Below are positions 24,821 through 33,768 of a stretch of DNA of 55,527 nucleotides, piece by piece. The position numbers and the translations under genes are program-made. Position 1 is the first letter of the stretch. The number at the start of each line of letters is the position of its first letter. Source of the stretch: JAVJPJ01 sp040217295 (GTDB lineage Bacteria; Pseudomonadota; Alphaproteobacteria; Rhodobacterales; Rhodobacteraceae); the NCBI GenBank assembly GCA_964460185.1, contig CAYWTM010000005.1:1-55527 (forward strand), read 5' to 3'. The notes under the pieces are model-generated. The model saw nothing but the letters and a program-made list of their open reading frames with translations, was not told where the DNA came from and did no database searches.

Positions 24821-25430
24821 GGCGGCAGCCTTTTCTCAGCGGGGACCACTAGCATGGGATGGCAGCCGTGCAATCACAACCGCTGTGTCAGCCTCATCAC
24901 GCGCGCGTGTCGCAAGGTGAGCGGCCGCGCGCGCCAGGCCATGCGCAGAAATGGCTTGAGATCAGGGGAAGATATGCGACCCTGTTCTGCGATGGCGAGC
25001 CTTTGCCGTCTGGCGAGATCTTCGGCGTCTCAACCTTGTTCGGCCGCTTTTTCTACGCCACATTCCAGACCCCGTTCTGGCTCTGGCTTTGCAGGGCAGA
25101 CCTGCGATGGGGTCGCGGACCTGACACGCGATAAGACGCGGCGGGCAGAACCGGTCCTGCTGGGCCGAACCACCAAGCCTGCGGTCTGGTAGATCGCATG
25201 ACGCGAGAGATCGAGGCACAGGAGGCCAGAGCGGCCGAGTGAGGCGGCGGCGGAGGGGGCGCCCGATCGCGCGCCGCAGCCCTGCGTGACAAGGCCGCCG
25301 TAACCCGGGCGGGCAGCCCAGGCGAGACCAGGTGCTTTCCGAAAAGTTAATGCGATTTAATTATAAAACGAAAACAGATAGTTATATACGTTCTCAACCC
25401 TGAAACCCCTTGCGGTCTGCGATCGGGGGC
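24821..25430. other. Gene-free stretch with an AT-rich island
   Basis: I find no convincing gene in these 610 nt. Short open frames exist (for example plus 24859-25134) but have no recognisable domain and no good ribosome binding site. The sequence 25345-25400 is strikingly AT-rich for this genome (TTTAATTATAAAACG and TAGTTATATACG) and lies just beyond the 3' end of dddP. It could be a promoter, a remnant of an inserted element, or a decayed gene. Confidence 0.5.
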
Positions 25431-26756
25431 TCAGCCCAACAGCGCCGCATCGAACGGGTAGGTCGTCAGGTTCTCGTAGCCGTCTTCGGTCACCAGCACC
25501 TGATCCTCCAGCTTGATACAGAAATCGCCGCCGTCCTCGCCGATCAGGGCCTCGACGCAGAACATCATGCCGGGCTGAACTTCGGCCTCGAACGCGCCCT
25601 CGTCGTAGGTGTCGGGGTAGACGATGATCGGCCATTCGTCGCACAGCCCGACACCGTGGAACCGGCACGAGTATTTGCGGGCATCGTATTTCGGATCCAG
25701 CTGGTGGCCCTTGAACACCAGGTCGCGGAAACTGACGCCGGGTTTGAGCAGCTCCATGTTCGTCCGGATATGCTCCACCCCGTGCCGCATGGCCTCGATC
25801 ATGTCAGGTCGCGGTTTGCCGGGTCCGGTCCACCAGGTCCGCGAGATATCGACGCAAAGCCCGTAGCAGCCCACAAGGTCGGTATCGAGCGCGCTGATCT
25901 CGTTGGGCTGCAAGATCCGGGGCCCGCATTCCTGGAACCACGGGTTGGTGCGCGGGCCGGACGCGAAGAGGCGCGTTTCGATCCATTCGCCGCCGCGCTT
26001 GATGTTTTCGGCATGCAACACGGCCCAGATCTCATCCTCGGATTTGCCGGGCTCGATCGCGGTCTCCATCGCGGCCAGGGATTTCTCGCAGGCATCGACG
26101 GCGCAGCGCATGGCAAGGATTTCGTCGGGTCCCTTGATCGACCGGGCCCGTTCGGTGCACTCCTCACCATCCATCAACGCGAACCCCTTGGCTTCCAGCG
26201 CGCGGGCCCCGTGCAGCAGGATCTTGTCAACGCCCAGGCGTTTGTTGGTACCGGCATGGGCTGCCATCACCTCGGCCACCTGCTCGGCAAAGGCATCGGC
26301 AGCCTTGTGGCCGTTGTCGCCGGTGGCGAAATAGAACATCGAGGCGCCGCTGCGCACCTCGCGCACAAGCGGGTTGTGGTCGGCCAGGAAGGGCGAGTTC
26401 TTGTAATCCCACAGCACCATGTAGCCGTCCGCCGTGACCAGACAGGCGCGGAACGGGTTGTGCGTATTCCACAACTGCATGTTCGTGCTGTCGGTGGCGT
26501 AGCGGATGTTGAGGGGGTCGAACATCAACACTCCGCCCCAGTCGCGGTCGTTCAGCGCCTTGACCAGACGGTCCAGTCGGTATTGCCGCATGGCTGGCAG
26601 GTTGGGCAAGACCAGGCCGGCGGCTTCCCATTCGTCATAGGCCAGCCGGGTCGGCCCGATCTCGATCCGGTCATTGTCGTTCAATGTGCCATCCGGAAGC
26701 GTGACGCCCTTGCTGGGGTCGATCTTGCGCTTGGTGCCGCGATACGGTTTGTTCAT
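25431..26756 (-). CDS. dddP: DMSP lyase DddP (M24 peptidase fold)
   Basis: DddP cleaves dimethylsulfoniopropionate to dimethyl sulfide and acrylate. The 441-residue protein follows the roseobacter DddP pattern throughout, with RIEIGPT, GGVLMFDPLNIRYATDSTNM, VLWDYKNSPFL and GPRTNPWFQECGPRI. The metal ligands of the M24 fold are all present: Asp291, Asp293, Asp303, His367, Glu402 and Glu417. Each is offset by four from the residues I recall for the Ruegeria enzyme, and Asp373 matches its proposed catalytic Asp. The start at 26756 fits the family N-terminus. Creatinase-like hydrolases share the fold, so activity is inferred. Confidence 0.87.
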   Translation of the reverse strand: MNKPYRGTKRKIDPSKGVTLPDGTLNDNDRIEIGPTRLAYDEWEAAGLVLPNLPAMRQYRLDRLVKALNDRDWGGVLMFDPLNIRYATDSTNMQLWNTHNPFRACLVTADGYMVLWDYKNSPFLADHNPLVREVRSGASMFYFATGDNGHKAADAFAEQVAEVMAAHAGTNKRLGVDKILLHGARALEAKGFALMDGEECTERARSIKGPDEILAMRCAVDACEKSLAAMETAIEPGKSEDEIWAVLHAENIKRGGEWIETRLFASGPRTNPWFQECGPRILQPNEISALDTDLVGCYGLCVDISRTWWTGPGKPRPDMIEAMRHGVEHIRTNMELLKPGVSFRDLVFKGHQLDPKYDARKYSCRFHGVGLCDEWPIIVYPDTYDEGAFEAEVQPGMMFCVEALIGEDGGDFCIKLEDQVLVTEDGYENLTTYPFDAALLG

Positions 26757-26847
26757 GACGCTGTCCTCGGGCGACAAATATTCTTCATCAGCGTGGCTGC
26801 GCGCCCTGGGCCTTGCGCGCCGGGAAGCGGCATCGGACCGGTCGGAA

Positions 26848-27630
26848 ATGGATCATATCTTCCAAAAATCCCTGCCACGTGCCCCCTGGATGCAGCCCGC
26901 GATGGCGCGGCTTCCCGGGGTGCAGCCGCTGGATTGGGCGGCCTGGCTCGAGGTTGACGATGCATTCGGCGCGCAAATGGCGCTGCGCGACCATTTGCTG
27001 TCGAGCCGTCGGCATGACGTCTATACCTTGACCGACCCGGCCGAGACCGCCGCGCACGAACTTCTGGCGCTGATCGTTGACCGCCTTGGGCCCGGCTATC
27101 TGCGCGAAGAGGGCAGGGTGATCCGGCCCGATGGGGTCACGGTTCCCTTGGGGGCCGAGCCGCCGCTGATCACCGCCGCCCGTCTGGTGCAGGAGGATCT
27201 TTGCCTGCTGCAGGCAAGCGATGCGGGCCATGTCCTGACCGGAGCCGTGTTGTGTTTCCCGGCCAGTTGGACCCTTTCCGAAAAGATCGGCCGCCCGTTG
27301 ATCGCCATTCACGGCCCGGTCGACGTCTACACGCAGACCATGGCCGCGCGTGTTCAGCGCCTGTTCGACGCGATCAGACCCGATCGGCCGCTTTGGCGGC
27401 AAAATGCGCTGCTCTATGCCGATCCGGCGCTTCACCAACCCCGCCGCGAGGCCGCACCCCGCGATGACAGCGCGCGCGAAAGGCGCTATGTGCGATCCGA
27501 AAAGCAATGCCTGATCCGTTTACCCCAGACCGGGGCCGTGGTCTTCAGCATTCATACCTACGTGGTGCCCGTGTCGGCACTTGACCCCGCCGCCCGCGCG
27601 GCCCTGGCCCAGATGGAGCCCCATGCATGA
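26848..27630 (+). CDS. DUF3445 protein (heme-dependent oxidative N-demethylase-like)
   Basis: The 260-residue protein belongs to DUF3445, whose best-described members are the heme subunit of an oxidative N-demethylase. Recognisable segments are WLEVDDAFGAQMALRDHLL, LVQEDLCLLQ, AVLCFPASWTLSEKIGRPL and IHGPVDVY, then RSEKQCLIRLPQTGAVVFSI. The start at 26848 gives the usual N-terminus; an earlier ATG would overlap dddP. It ends in an ATGA overlap with the methyltransferase, so the two are coupled. The reductase subunits of the N-demethylase are not here, so the substrate and partner are unknown. Confidence 0.8.
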   Translation: MDHIFQKSLPRAPWMQPAMARLPGVQPLDWAAWLEVDDAFGAQMALRDHLLSSRRHDVYTLTDPAETAAHELLALIVDRLGPGYLREEGRVIRPDGVTVPLGAEPPLITAARLVQEDLCLLQASDAGHVLTGAVLCFPASWTLSEKIGRPLIAIHGPVDVYTQTMAARVQRLFDAIRPDRPLWRQNALLYADPALHQPRREAAPRDDSARERRYVRSEKQCLIRLPQTGAVVFSIHTYVVPVSALDPAARAALAQMEPHA

Positions 27631-28826
27631 GCCGCGTGATCGAACAGTACGAGGCCTTTCCCTATCCTGAACGCGATCCTGCGGATGAGGCCAAGCGGTT
27701 GATCACTGGATCGCCCTCGCATCCGCTCGAGATCGACCATTTCCTGTTCGCGGGGGCGCGCGACTGGTCGAAACCGCTGCGGGTTCTGGTGGCGGGTGGC
27801 GGCACGGGCGATGCGTTGATCCAACTGGCGCAGGTGCTGACCACGGCGGGCAGGCCCTATGACATCACCTATGTCGACCTGTCCAGGGCAGCACGCGGCA
27901 TTGCCGAAAAACGGGCCGCCGCGCGGGGGCTTGGCAATATCAGGTTCGAGACCGGGTCGCTTCTGGATGCGCCCAAGATGGGCAAGTTCGACTATATCGA
28001 TTGCTGTGGCGTGCTGCATCATCTGCCTGATCCGCAGGCCGGCTTCGATGCCCTGGCCAAGGCACTGACGCCCGAGGGCGGCATGGGCCTGATGGTCTAT
28101 GCGCCGTATGGTCGATCGGGGGTCTATCCGCTGCAAGAGGCGTTCGGGGCCATTCTGACCGGATCGGCCAAGGACAGGCTGCGCCGGGCCAGGCAGATCC
28201 TCGACCGTCTGCCGGACGGCCATCCGTTCAAACGCAATGCGCAGCTTGGCGATCACAAGGCCAGCGATGCGGGTTTCTACGACCTGCTTCTGCACAGTCA
28301 GGATCGCCCGTACCGGATTGGCGAATTGCTTGAAACGCTGGACCGCGCGGGTCTTGAGATGACGGGCAGCCCGCAGGCGCATCTATATGATCCGCTTCCG
28401 CTGGTGGGCGATCCCAAGCTGCTGCATGGGCTGGATGCGCGCGCCCGGATGGGGCTGGCCGAACAGTTGCGCGGAACAATCCGGTTGCACGTGATCTACG
28501 CTGCGAAAAAAGCCGCCGGCCGCGTGGCAGAGCCGGGACCACATGCGGTGCCCCATCTCAAGGGAATCGCCGGGCCGAAACTGGCGCAGGTCGCGTTGAA
28601 ACAGGGTGTGATCCCGGTCACCCATGATGGCGAGAAACTGGAAATTCCCGTACCCGGCACCGCCGTGCGCGCCTTGGCGCACATCGACGGGCGGCACAAT
28701 CTGCAAGACATCGCCGCCGCCGCCCGCACCGACTGGATGACCTTCGCGCCGATCTGGGCGGGGGTCAGCAAGGCTTTGACCACGGCAGGATTGATGTATT
28801 ACTCGCGGCTCTTGCGGTCGGATTAA
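27627..28826 (+). CDS. Class I SAM-dependent methyltransferase with C-terminal extension
   Basis: The 399-residue protein starts with YEAFPYPERDP and has the SAM-binding motif LVAGGGTGDAL (glycine-rich loop at residues 56-63), the acidic residue after strand 2 (ITYVDLS), and DYIDCCGVLHHLPDP. About 150 C-terminal residues after the methyltransferase fold are unassigned. These include PYGRSGVYPLQEAF, related to bacterial methyltransferases of unknown substrate. It is translationally coupled to the DUF3445 gene, and its last four bases overlap the convergent dCTP deaminase gene. Confidence 0.82.
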   Translation: MSRVIEQYEAFPYPERDPADEAKRLITGSPSHPLEIDHFLFAGARDWSKPLRVLVAGGGTGDALIQLAQVLTTAGRPYDITYVDLSRAARGIAEKRAAARGLGNIRFETGSLLDAPKMGKFDYIDCCGVLHHLPDPQAGFDALAKALTPEGGMGLMVYAPYGRSGVYPLQEAFGAILTGSAKDRLRRARQILDRLPDGHPFKRNAQLGDHKASDAGFYDLLLHSQDRPYRIGELLETLDRAGLEMTGSPQAHLYDPLPLVGDPKLLHGLDARARMGLAEQLRGTIRLHVIYAAKKAAGRVAEPGPHAVPHLKGIAGPKLAQVALKQGVIPVTHDGEKLEIPVPGTAVRALAHIDGRHNLQDIAAAARTDWMTFAPIWAGVSKALTTAGLMYYSRLLRSD

Positions 28827-29893
28827 GCCTTGAAATGTTTGGAAAGTTTCAGGCCCTGGCCCTGATAATTCGACGCGATGTCCTGCCCGTATAGCTGCGC
28901 AGGAACTGCGGCCATGCGCTCATAGACAAGTCGCCCCACGACCTGGCCATGTTCCAGCGCAAAGGGCGCTTCATGGCAGCGGACCTCCAACACCCCGCGT
29001 GCTGGCACGCCATGGCCGAAGCCCGGATCGAAAAACCCCGCGTAATGCACACGGAATTCACCGACCATCGCCAGATAGGGCGACATTTCCGCCGCGCAAT
29101 CGGGGGGGATCGTGACCGCTTCGCGACTGACGAGGATATAGAACGCGCCCGGATCAAGGATGATCCGGCCCGATTCACTGTGCACCTCTTCCCAGAAATC
29201 GCTGATCTTGTGAGCCGCGACCCTCGTCAGGTCGATCACCCCGGTATGGGGCTTGGCGCGGTAGCCCACGATGCCAGCATCAGTGGGTGTCAGGTCGACG
29301 GAAAAGCCAAGCCCCTCGCGGATCACGGCCTCACCCGATACCAGCGGGCCTTGCGCATGGCGTTCCGACAATTCCGCGTCGCTGAGCACGGCCTGACCGC
29401 GGCGAAACCGGATCTGGTTCAGCCGCAGGCCCGGTTTGACCAGCACCGAAAACGATCTCGGGCAGATTTCTGCGAAGAGCGGGCCCTTGTATCCCTTTGG
29501 GATGCGGTCGAATTCCGCGCCGCCATCGGTGATGACCCGGGTCAGGCAATCAACCCTGCCGGTCGAGCTCTTGGCATTTGCCACGGCCGAGATGTCATGG
29601 GGCAGCGCCAGCGCCTCCATCAGGGGCACCACGTAGACACAGCCCTTTTCCAGAACCGCGCCCTGGGTCAGATCCATCCGGTGCATTTCGAACTCGGCCA
29701 GCCGATCCTCGACCCGGTTGCCGTCACCCGCCAGAAACGAGGCGCGAACGCGGTAGGCGGTGTGACCCAGGCGGAGATCGAGGCTGGCGGGTTGTACCTG
29801 ATCGGTATCGGGGGTCGGGGCGCTGATCGCACCCGAAGACAGCATCGCATGGATGGCCGTATCGGGCAGCACGCCTTGCGTGTTTTCGATCAT
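28823..29893 (-). CDS. dcd: 2'-deoxycytidine 5'-triphosphate deaminase
   Basis: The 356-residue protein is the long, duplicated form of dCTP deaminase found in alphaproteobacteria; the classic enzyme has about 190 residues. It converts dCTP to dUTP for dTTP synthesis. The two halves carry dUTPase-like motifs: VQPASLDLRLG, SSTGRVDCLTRVITDGGAEF and VKPGLRLNQIRFRRGQ in the first, and GVIDLTR, AGFFDPGFGHG and VLEVRCHEAPFALEHGQVVG in the second. It is monocistronic as far as visible. Confidence 0.9.
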   Translation of the reverse strand: MIENTQGVLPDTAIHAMLSSGAISAPTPDTDQVQPASLDLRLGHTAYRVRASFLAGDGNRVEDRLAEFEMHRMDLTQGAVLEKGCVYVVPLMEALALPHDISAVANAKSSTGRVDCLTRVITDGGAEFDRIPKGYKGPLFAEICPRSFSVLVKPGLRLNQIRFRRGQAVLSDAELSERHAQGPLVSGEAVIREGLGFSVDLTPTDAGIVGYRAKPHTGVIDLTRVAAHKISDFWEEVHSESGRIILDPGAFYILVSREAVTIPPDCAAEMSPYLAMVGEFRVHYAGFFDPGFGHGVPARGVLEVRCHEAPFALEHGQVVGRLVYERMAAVPAQLYGQDIASNYQGQGLKLSKHFKA

Positions 29894-29931
29894 GTGCTGG
29901 TCAATCCCCCATGCGTTCCGCCATGCCCAAG

Positions 29932-29968
29932 AAAAAACCGCCCGCGCCCGGGGCGCAAGGCGGTTTTT
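29932..29968 (-). terminator. Terminator downstream of tRNA-Pro
   Basis: The stem AAAAACCGCC (29933-29942) pairs with GGCGGTTTTT (29959-29968) over a GC-rich loop. On the minus strand it ends in a run of T. A second small hairpin CCCACCG/CGGTGGG at 29978-29994 lies between it and the tRNA 3' end. Confidence 0.8.
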
Positions 29969-29999
29969 CGTCGGTCACCCACCGATGCGGTGGGAAATA

Positions 30000-30076
30000 T
30001 GGTCGGGCTAGCAGGACTCGAACCTGCGACCTTCCGTCCCCCAGACGGACGCGCTACCAGGCTGCGCTATAGCCCG
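30000..30076 (-). tRNA. tRNA-Pro (anticodon GGG)
   Basis: The minus strand folds into a complete cloverleaf. The acceptor stem is CGGGCTA/TAGCCCG, the D arm GCGC-AGCCTGGTA-GCGC, and the anticodon stem TCCGT/ACGGA with loop CTGGGGG (anticodon GGG). The T arm is GCAGG-TTCGAGT-CCTGC, the discriminator is A, and an encoded CCA ends at 30000. It is 77 nt long. It follows the merR-type gene, as in related genomes. Confidence 0.97.
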
Positions 30077-30119
30077 ACTTGCGGTCCTTCTAGCTGTTTT
30101 TGCCGGGGGCGCAAGGGGG

Positions 30120-30755
30120 TCAGGGGACGCTGTTCGGGGGATAGCAGCGCATCCTGTCGCGCAGCGCGACGAGCGCCTTGGTGGCGGGGCGCAGATGTTC
30201 GATCTTGGCCGGATCAGCGGCCAGCACCGCCAACCTGCCGATGATCTGGCCAAGCCCTGGCGTATCGTCCGCCATCTGCGGGGCGTCGACCTGTTCGGCA
30301 TCCGGTTCTTCGGGCGTCTGCCCGGCGCAGTCCGGGTCGATCGGCGGGGCAGGCTGATCGGACGGTTCTGTGGATGTCGCGGCCAATTCCGGTTCGGCCG
30401 GGGCGGCATCATCGGCGGCTGCGTCCTGGACCCATGCGGCCGCCTCGCCGTCGATCGCGCCATCGGGGGTCATCATGGAATCGATCGGGGGTGACAGCGC
30501 CGACACGACCGCGATGCCGTCTTCGCGGATCATCTTCTGCACGCCCCGGATGGTCATGCCGCGATCATGCAGCAACACCTTGATACCGCCGACCAATTCC
30601 ATGTCGGCCGGGCGGTAATAGCGCCGCCCGCCGGCCCGCTTGACCGGCTTTATCTGCGGAAACTTCGACTCCCAGAACCGCAACACATGCGCTGCGACAT
30701 CCAGCCAGTCGGCCACTTCGCGGATTGTCCTGAAGGCTTGCGACGATTTTGACAT
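30120..30755 (-). CDS. MerR-family transcriptional regulator
   Basis: The 211-residue protein has an N-terminal MerR helix-turn-helix (residues 9-77: FRTIREVADWLDVAAHVLRF, WESKFPQIKPVKRAGGRRYY, then MTIRGVQKMI). An acidic low-complexity linker and a short helical C-terminus (HLRPATKALVALRDRMRCY) follow. No metal-binding cysteines of the classic MerR type are present. The gene follows ihfA in alphaproteobacteria with conserved order, but its target is unknown. The spacer to ihfA is 79 nt. Confidence 0.88.
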   Translation of the reverse strand: MSKSSQAFRTIREVADWLDVAAHVLRFWESKFPQIKPVKRAGGRRYYRPADMELVGGIKVLLHDRGMTIRGVQKMIREDGIAVVSALSPPIDSMMTPDGAIDGEAAAWVQDAAADDAAPAEPELAATSTEPSDQPAPPIDPDCAGQTPEEPDAEQVDAPQMADDTPGLGQIIGRLAVLAADPAKIEHLRPATKALVALRDRMRCYPPNSVP

Positions 30756-30834
30756 GGTCTTGTGAACCTGCCCCTGCTCCGTGCCAATTGCCCTTTACCC
30801 GCTGCGCGCAGCCTCAATGCGCGCGAACAGGCCC

Positions 30835-31137
30835 CTAGCCGCGATTGCCGTCCGCGACCCGGTCTTTCATCAGGTGAGAGGGCCTGAAGGTCAGCACGCG
30901 ACGCGGGCTGATCGGGACCTCTTCCCCGGTTTTCGGATTGCGCCCGATACGCGCGGTTTTCGACCGCACCGAGAACGTTCCGAATGACGATATCTTGACC
31001 TGCTCGCCAGCGACGAGCGCGTCCGACATCAATTCCAACACGCGCTCCACAAGTTGCGCGCTCTCGTTTCGCGATAATCCTACCTCCCGGAAGACCGCTT
31101 CAGACAAATCCATTCGTGTAAGAGTTTTCGAACCCAT
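30835..31137 (-). CDS. ihfA: Integration host factor alpha subunit
   Basis: IHF is the heterodimeric DNA-bending protein. The 100-residue alpha subunit has the HU/IHF fold with TLTRMDLSEAVFREVGLSRN at the N-terminus, SSFGTFSVR, and the arm sequence GRNPKTGEEVPI whose Pro intercalates into DNA. RRVLTFRPSHLMKDRV follows. It lies 107 nt downstream of fabH and probably has its own ribosome binding site and promoter in that spacer. Confidence 0.96.
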   Translation of the reverse strand: MGSKTLTRMDLSEAVFREVGLSRNESAQLVERVLELMSDALVAGEQVKISSFGTFSVRSKTARIGRNPKTGEEVPISPRRVLTFRPSHLMKDRVADGNRG

Positions 31138-31244
31138 CTATTCCGCCCCTAAAATGTGACAACAGGATGATATATCAGATTTCTCAAGTCAATCTAAAGG
31201 GTTGCGATCCGGCGTTTATCTGCCGGTTCACCGCAGGCCGCCGG

Positions 31245-32222
31245 TCACCAGCGCAGAACCACGGATCCCCAGGCAAGCCCGCCGCCGATGGCCTCCGCTA
31301 CCAGCAGATCGCCGCGTTTGATCTGGCCGCGCGCCACGCCCACCGACAGTGCAAGCGGGATCGATGCGGCCGATGTGTTGCCGTGATCTTGTACTGTCAC
31401 GATGACCCGGTCGAGGTCGACGCCCATCTTCTGCGCGGTGCGAGTGATGATTCTGAGATTGGCTTGATGGGGCACGATCCAATCGACGTCATCCGCGCCC
31501 AGGCCGGCCTTTTCCAGGGCCGCATGCGCAGTTTCGGCAAGCTTTGCAACGGCATGCCGGAAAACTTCGCGGCCTTCCATGCGCAGGACACCTGCGGTTC
31601 CAGATGTCGAAACACCCCCATCGACATAGAGCAGATCCTTGTAGGTGCCGTCCGAATGGAGATCCGTCGCAAGGATGCCGCGATCGGCCGAGGTGCCCGC
31701 CCCGTCCTGCGCTTCGAGGATCAGTGCCCCCGCGCCGTCGCCGAACAGGACACAGGTGCCGCGATCGTTCCAATCCAGGATGCGGCTGAAGGTTTCGGCC
31801 CCGATCACCATGACCCGTCGCGCCTGACCTGACAGGATCAGCGCGTTGGCATTGGCAAGCGCATAGACGAACCCGGCGCACACGGCCTGCACGTCAAACG
31901 CGAATCCCCCCTGCATCCCAAGCCCGGCCTGAACCATGGTTGCAGCGGATGGAAAGGTCAGGTCGGGGGTCGAAGTCGCCACCACGATGGCGTCGAGATC
32001 CGATGCCTCCAGTTCGGCCATGGCCAGTGCCGCCTTGCCTGCGGCGATGGCCATCTGGCTGGTGGTTTCCCCCTCGGCCGCGAAATGCCGCCGTTCGATG
32101 CCCGATCTCGATCGAATCCACTCGTCGCTCGTATCGAGCGTCTTTTCGAATTCCGAGTTGGGCACAATGCGTTCGGGAAGATAATGGCCAACGCCGATTG
32201 GAACAGCTCTCAGCATCGTCAT
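31245..32222 (-). CDS. fabH: Beta-ketoacyl-ACP synthase III
   Basis: FabH condenses acetyl-CoA with malonyl-ACP to start fatty acid synthesis. The 325-residue protein has the catalytic triad: Cys115 in VQAVCAGFVYAL, His252 in PHQANLRI, and Asn282 in HGNTSAASIPLAL. The start overlaps the plsX stop by four bases (ATGA), as in most bacteria with this order. Confidence 0.97.
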   Translation of the reverse strand: MTMLRAVPIGVGHYLPERIVPNSEFEKTLDTSDEWIRSRSGIERRHFAAEGETTSQMAIAAGKAALAMAELEASDLDAIVVATSTPDLTFPSAATMVQAGLGMQGGFAFDVQAVCAGFVYALANANALILSGQARRVMVIGAETFSRILDWNDRGTCVLFGDGAGALILEAQDGAGTSADRGILATDLHSDGTYKDLLYVDGGVSTSGTAGVLRMEGREVFRHAVAKLAETAHAALEKAGLGADDVDWIVPHQANLRIITRTAQKMGVDLDRVIVTVQDHGNTSAASIPLALSVGVARGQIKRGDLLVAEAIGGGLAWGSVVLRW

Positions 32223-33316
32223 GCGATCCGGCCTTCTGTCTGTATGGCGGCTGCCGCTGTGGCCTCCGCATCCGCTATGCGAGCGGCCAGCCGCTCATTG
32301 AAACCTGCCGTCGCCAGCCGGGCGGCCAGCTTGATGGCGGCCGCGACCCCTGTCGGGTCGGCCGATCCATGGGATTTGACGACGGTGCCATTCAGGCCAA
32401 GGAACACGCCGCCATTCACGCGCCGGGGGTCGATACGCTGCGACAAACGCCGCAGTGAGGTGAGCGCAAGCAGCGCCGCGATCCGCGAGAAAGCCGAATT
32501 CTTGAACGCCTCTTCCAGCAGGTCCTTGATCTGGCGTGCGGTGCCTTCGCCGGTTTTCAGGGCCACGTTGCCCGTGAACCCGTCGGTCACGATCACGTCC
32601 ACCTTGGCCGAGGGTAGATCGCCGCCTTCCACGAAACCGACAAAGTCGAAATCCGCGGGGCCGCTGACACGCTCGATCAATTCGGCGGCCACCTTCAGTT
32701 CGGCCCGGCCCTTGTGTTCTTCGGTCCCCACATTCATCAAACCCACGCGCGGACGCGGCAGGTCGAGACCGTTGCGGGCATAGCTGACCCCCATCAGGGC
32801 ATATTGCAGAAGATCCTCGGCGTCGGCCCGGATATCGGCGCCGACATCCAGCATGACGTTGAACCCCTGTGGGTTCCGTGATGGCCACAGGCAGGCGATG
32901 GCGGGACGGTTCACGCCTTCGATCTTGCGCAGGCGGATCATGCTGAGCGCCATCAGCGCCCCGGTGTTGCCACAGCTGACGGCGGCCTGTGCCTCGCCCG
33001 TTTTCACGGCTTCGATGCATGACCACATGGATGTGCCCTTGCCCTGCCGCACCACGTGCGACGGCTTGGCATTCATAGTGACGACATGGTCGGTATGGCG
33101 CAGTTCAACGCGGTCCGCCAACACGCGCTTGCGGTCGACCAGCTGTTCCAGCGCGGGCCGGTCCCCATGCAAGATGAACCGCAGCTGCGGGTTTTCCGTC
33201 GCGGCCTTTGCCATGCCCGAAACGACGGAAGCCGGGCCAAGGTCTCCGCCCATCGCATCGATGGACAGGACCGTGCCCGGAATCTCTGTATTGGTCAGTG
33301 CAGTGCCGTCGATCAT
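32219..33316 (-). CDS. plsX: Phosphate acyltransferase PlsX
   Basis: PlsX makes acyl-phosphate from acyl-ACP for phospholipid synthesis (PlsX/PlsY route). The 365-residue protein shows the family motifs SIDAMGGDLGPASVVSGMAK, LRFILHGD, VSCGNTGALMALSMIRLRKI and GLMNVGTEEHKG, then VIVTDGFTGNVALKTGEG. The start at 33316 is preferred; 33328 would add four residues. It is in the conserved order rpmF-plsX-fabH. Confidence 0.95.
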   Translation of the reverse strand: MIDGTALTNTEIPGTVLSIDAMGGDLGPASVVSGMAKAATENPQLRFILHGDRPALEQLVDRKRVLADRVELRHTDHVVTMNAKPSHVVRQGKGTSMWSCIEAVKTGEAQAAVSCGNTGALMALSMIRLRKIEGVNRPAIACLWPSRNPQGFNVMLDVGADIRADAEDLLQYALMGVSYARNGLDLPRPRVGLMNVGTEEHKGRAELKVAAELIERVSGPADFDFVGFVEGGDLPSAKVDVIVTDGFTGNVALKTGEGTARQIKDLLEEAFKNSAFSRIAALLALTSLRRLSQRIDPRRVNGGVFLGLNGTVVKSHGSADPTGVAAAIKLAARLATAGFNERLAARIADAEATAAAAIQTEGRIA

Positions 33317-33350
33317 GCCCCGGTTCACCTACCCCTGGGCTTCACCCGGC

Positions 33351-33557
33351 TCACGCCGCGTCGTCGTCGAGATCAATCTCGTTGGCCTGGGCGACGACCT
33401 CACGGTCGTTGTACGTGCCGCAGGACGGGCAGACATGATGCGGGCGTTTCAACTCTCCGCAGGAGGCGCACTCGTTGGGGTTTGCGCCGGACAGCGCATC
33501 ATGGGCGCGGCGCATACCGCGCTTGGAGCGCGTTACTCTGTTCTGTGGGACAGCCAT
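33351..33557 (-). CDS. rpmF: Ribosomal protein L32
   Basis: The 68-residue protein is a complete L32 with the N-terminal AVPQNRVTRSKRGMRRAHDA and a zinc ribbon made of CASC and CPSC. It is on the minus strand 34 nt upstream of plsX. A 211-nt spacer in front may hold its promoter. Confidence 0.98.
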   Translation of the reverse strand: MAVPQNRVTRSKRGMRRAHDALSGANPNECASCGELKRPHHVCPSCGTYNDREVVAQANEIDLDDDAA

Positions 33558-33726
33558 GTCTCAACCTCGGTCTATTGGGGCGCTCCGGTTCGGCCGCCCG
33601 ATACTTCAAAAATCGCGTCTCGTCAGTCGCCCGACAACCCCTTGCGCGCCTGGGCTGGCATGCGCCGGGTCACGTGAACAAGGGCAGTAAAACCGCGCCA
33701 AGATCCGGGGAGCGAATGAGGCCGGG

Positions 33727-33754
33727 AACATACTCTGATTCCCCCATCATGCAA
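33727..33754 (-). promoter_or_regulatory. Possible promoter of rpmF-plsX-fabH
   Basis: On the minus strand TTGCAT (33754-33749) is followed after 16 nt by TATGTT (33732-33727), which matches four of six -10 positions. The spacing is near optimal and the rpmF start is about 170 nt downstream. The -35 match is weak, so this is a suggestion only. Confidence 0.3.
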
Positions 33755-33768
33755 CCCCTTTTCCAAGG

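Noticed and set aside
24859..25134. A 91-codon open frame on the plus strand in the gene-free stretch.
   Set aside because: No recognisable domain, no good ribosome binding site, and composition unlike neighbouring genes.
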